Below, piece after piece: positions 31,321 to 31,949 of a stretch of DNA of 31,949 nt. The translations under genes were made by a program, and so were the position numbers. The stretch spans positions 1-31,949 of the forward strand of contig DJVH01000098.1 of assembly GCA_002440825.1 (NCBI GenBank), given 5' to 3'. A model generated the notes under the pieces. It saw nothing but the letters and a program-made list of their open reading frames with translations. It was not told the DNA's origin and ran no database searches. The number at the start of each line of letters is the position of its first letter. The stretch's first letter is position 1. The DNA is from Bacteriovoracaceae bacterium UBA6261. GTDB taxonomy: Bacteria; Bdellovibrionota; Bacteriovoracia; Bacteriovoracales; Bacteriovoracaceae.

Positions 31321-31949
31321 ATGGCAAGCGATAATACCCAAACCCAAACGAAAACTGGCGTTGAGCAAGGGATTGGAAATCTTCAAATTCAGCAGCTTTT
31401 TAAAGTAATGGTTGATAATGGAGCATCAGATTTGCATTTAACAGTTGGTAGTGCTCCTGCTATGCGAGTGAGTGGAGAAATAGTAAGAGTGAAAGTAGGG
31501 AGCTTAACCCCTGACGATACTAAAAGACTGATTTATCAAATTCTAACTGAAAAACAAAAAGCGGAATTAGAAAAAAATCTAGAGCTAGATTTTTCTTTTG
31601 GGATTAAAGGACTAGCACGATTTCGGGCCAACGTGTTTTACTCGAAAGGTTCAGTTGCTGCAGTTTTTAGGCAAATTCCAAGCTTGATTCCAGACTTTGA
31701 AGCTTTAGGCCTTCCGCCTATTTTGCTTGAGATGGTGAACGTATCATCTGGATTATTTTTAGTAACAGGGCCAACAGGTTCAGGAAAGTCAACCACCCTC
31801 GCTTCGATTATTGATAAACTAAATACAAACTCTTCAAGTCACATTATCACACTTGAGGATCCGATTGAGTTTGTTCATCAGCATAAAATGTCACTGGTGA
31901 ATCAGCGGGAAGTAGGAGCAGATACTTTGAGTTTTGGTAAGGGGATTAA
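31321..31949 (+). CDS. pilT: Type IV pilus retraction ATPase PilT (partial)
   Basis: Starts at ATG 31321 with AGGAG seven bases upstream, and is open to the window end (209 codons visible, about 60 percent of a 350-residue PilT). The N-terminal PAS-like domain (LLFKVMVDNGASDLHLTVGSAPAMRVSGEI-type) and Walker A GPTGSGKS (150-157), then the Asp box IITLEDPIEF, are present. PilT depolymerises pili and drives twitching. Co-transcribed with pilB. Confidence 0.96.
   Translation, partial: MASDNTQTQTKTGVEQGIGNLQIQQLFKVMVDNGASDLHLTVGSAPAMRVSGEIVRVKVGSLTPDDTKRLIYQILTEKQKAELEKNLELDFSFGIKGLARFRANVFYSKGSVAAVFRQIPSLIPDFEALGLPPILLEMVNVSSGLFLVTGPTGSGKSTTLASIIDKLNTNSSSHIITLEDPIEFVHQHKMSLVNQREVGADTLSFGKGI

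Overview
The window looks like chromosomal DNA of a Gram-negative, flagellated, piliated bacterium of moderate-to-low GC, most likely a Bdellovibrio-and-like organism (Bdellovibrionota, perhaps Bacteriovoracaceae). This is an inference. It rests on a polar-type fliD-fliS-fliT cluster beside a motility-associated-factor-like gene, a Bat (VWA/MoxR) operon, type IV pilus ATPases PilB and PilT, very large uncharacterised lipoproteins, and generally divergent sequences. There is no tRNA, rRNA, CRISPR array, transposase or phage gene. Nearly every base belongs to a plausible housekeeping or envelope gene.

Layout. 1-3.1 kb (minus strand): a truncated Maf-like gene, then fliT-like, fliS and fliD, read leftwards. 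A FliA(sigma-28)-like promoter and an intrinsic terminator lie in the long fliD leader. 3.3-5.5 kb: a polytopic membrane protein, a 75-residue orphan protein, and a 389-bp non-coding stretch with nested hairpins, a 12-bp inverted repeat and three DnaA-box-like 9-mers. 5.5-7.4 kb: a CysQ/inositol-monophosphatase-family enzyme and a sigma-54 activator without a sensor domain. 7.4-10.5 kb: a barstar-fold protein with a signal peptide, RlmE, a transpeptidase-type penicillin-binding protein and signal peptidase I. 10.6-14.2 kb: mutS2 (minus) and an RqcH-like NFACT gene (plus), divergent and sharing the tetranucleotide CATG as overlapping start codons. 14.3-19.4 kb: a secreted protein and a 1432-residue predicted lipoprotein, both of unknown function.

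19.5-29.6 kb is one tightly packed plus-strand array: an RlmI-type rRNA methyltransferase, moxR, a DUF58 protein, a DUF4381-like membrane protein, batA, a batB-batC fusion, batD, ribF and aroE. Most of the junctions from the DUF58 gene onward overlap, so translational coupling is expected. A good sigma-70-like promoter with a 10-bp-arm palindrome precedes it. 29.6 kb to the end: pilB and a truncated pilT behind a sigma-28-like promoter and an 11-bp inverted repeat that abuts the pilB start codon.

The observations most worth following are the mutS2/rqcH-like head-to-head pair (two ribosome-rescue factors with overlapping starts), the apparently exported barstar without a barnase, the structured DnaA-box region, and the two sigma-28-like promoters that would link flagellar and pilus genes.
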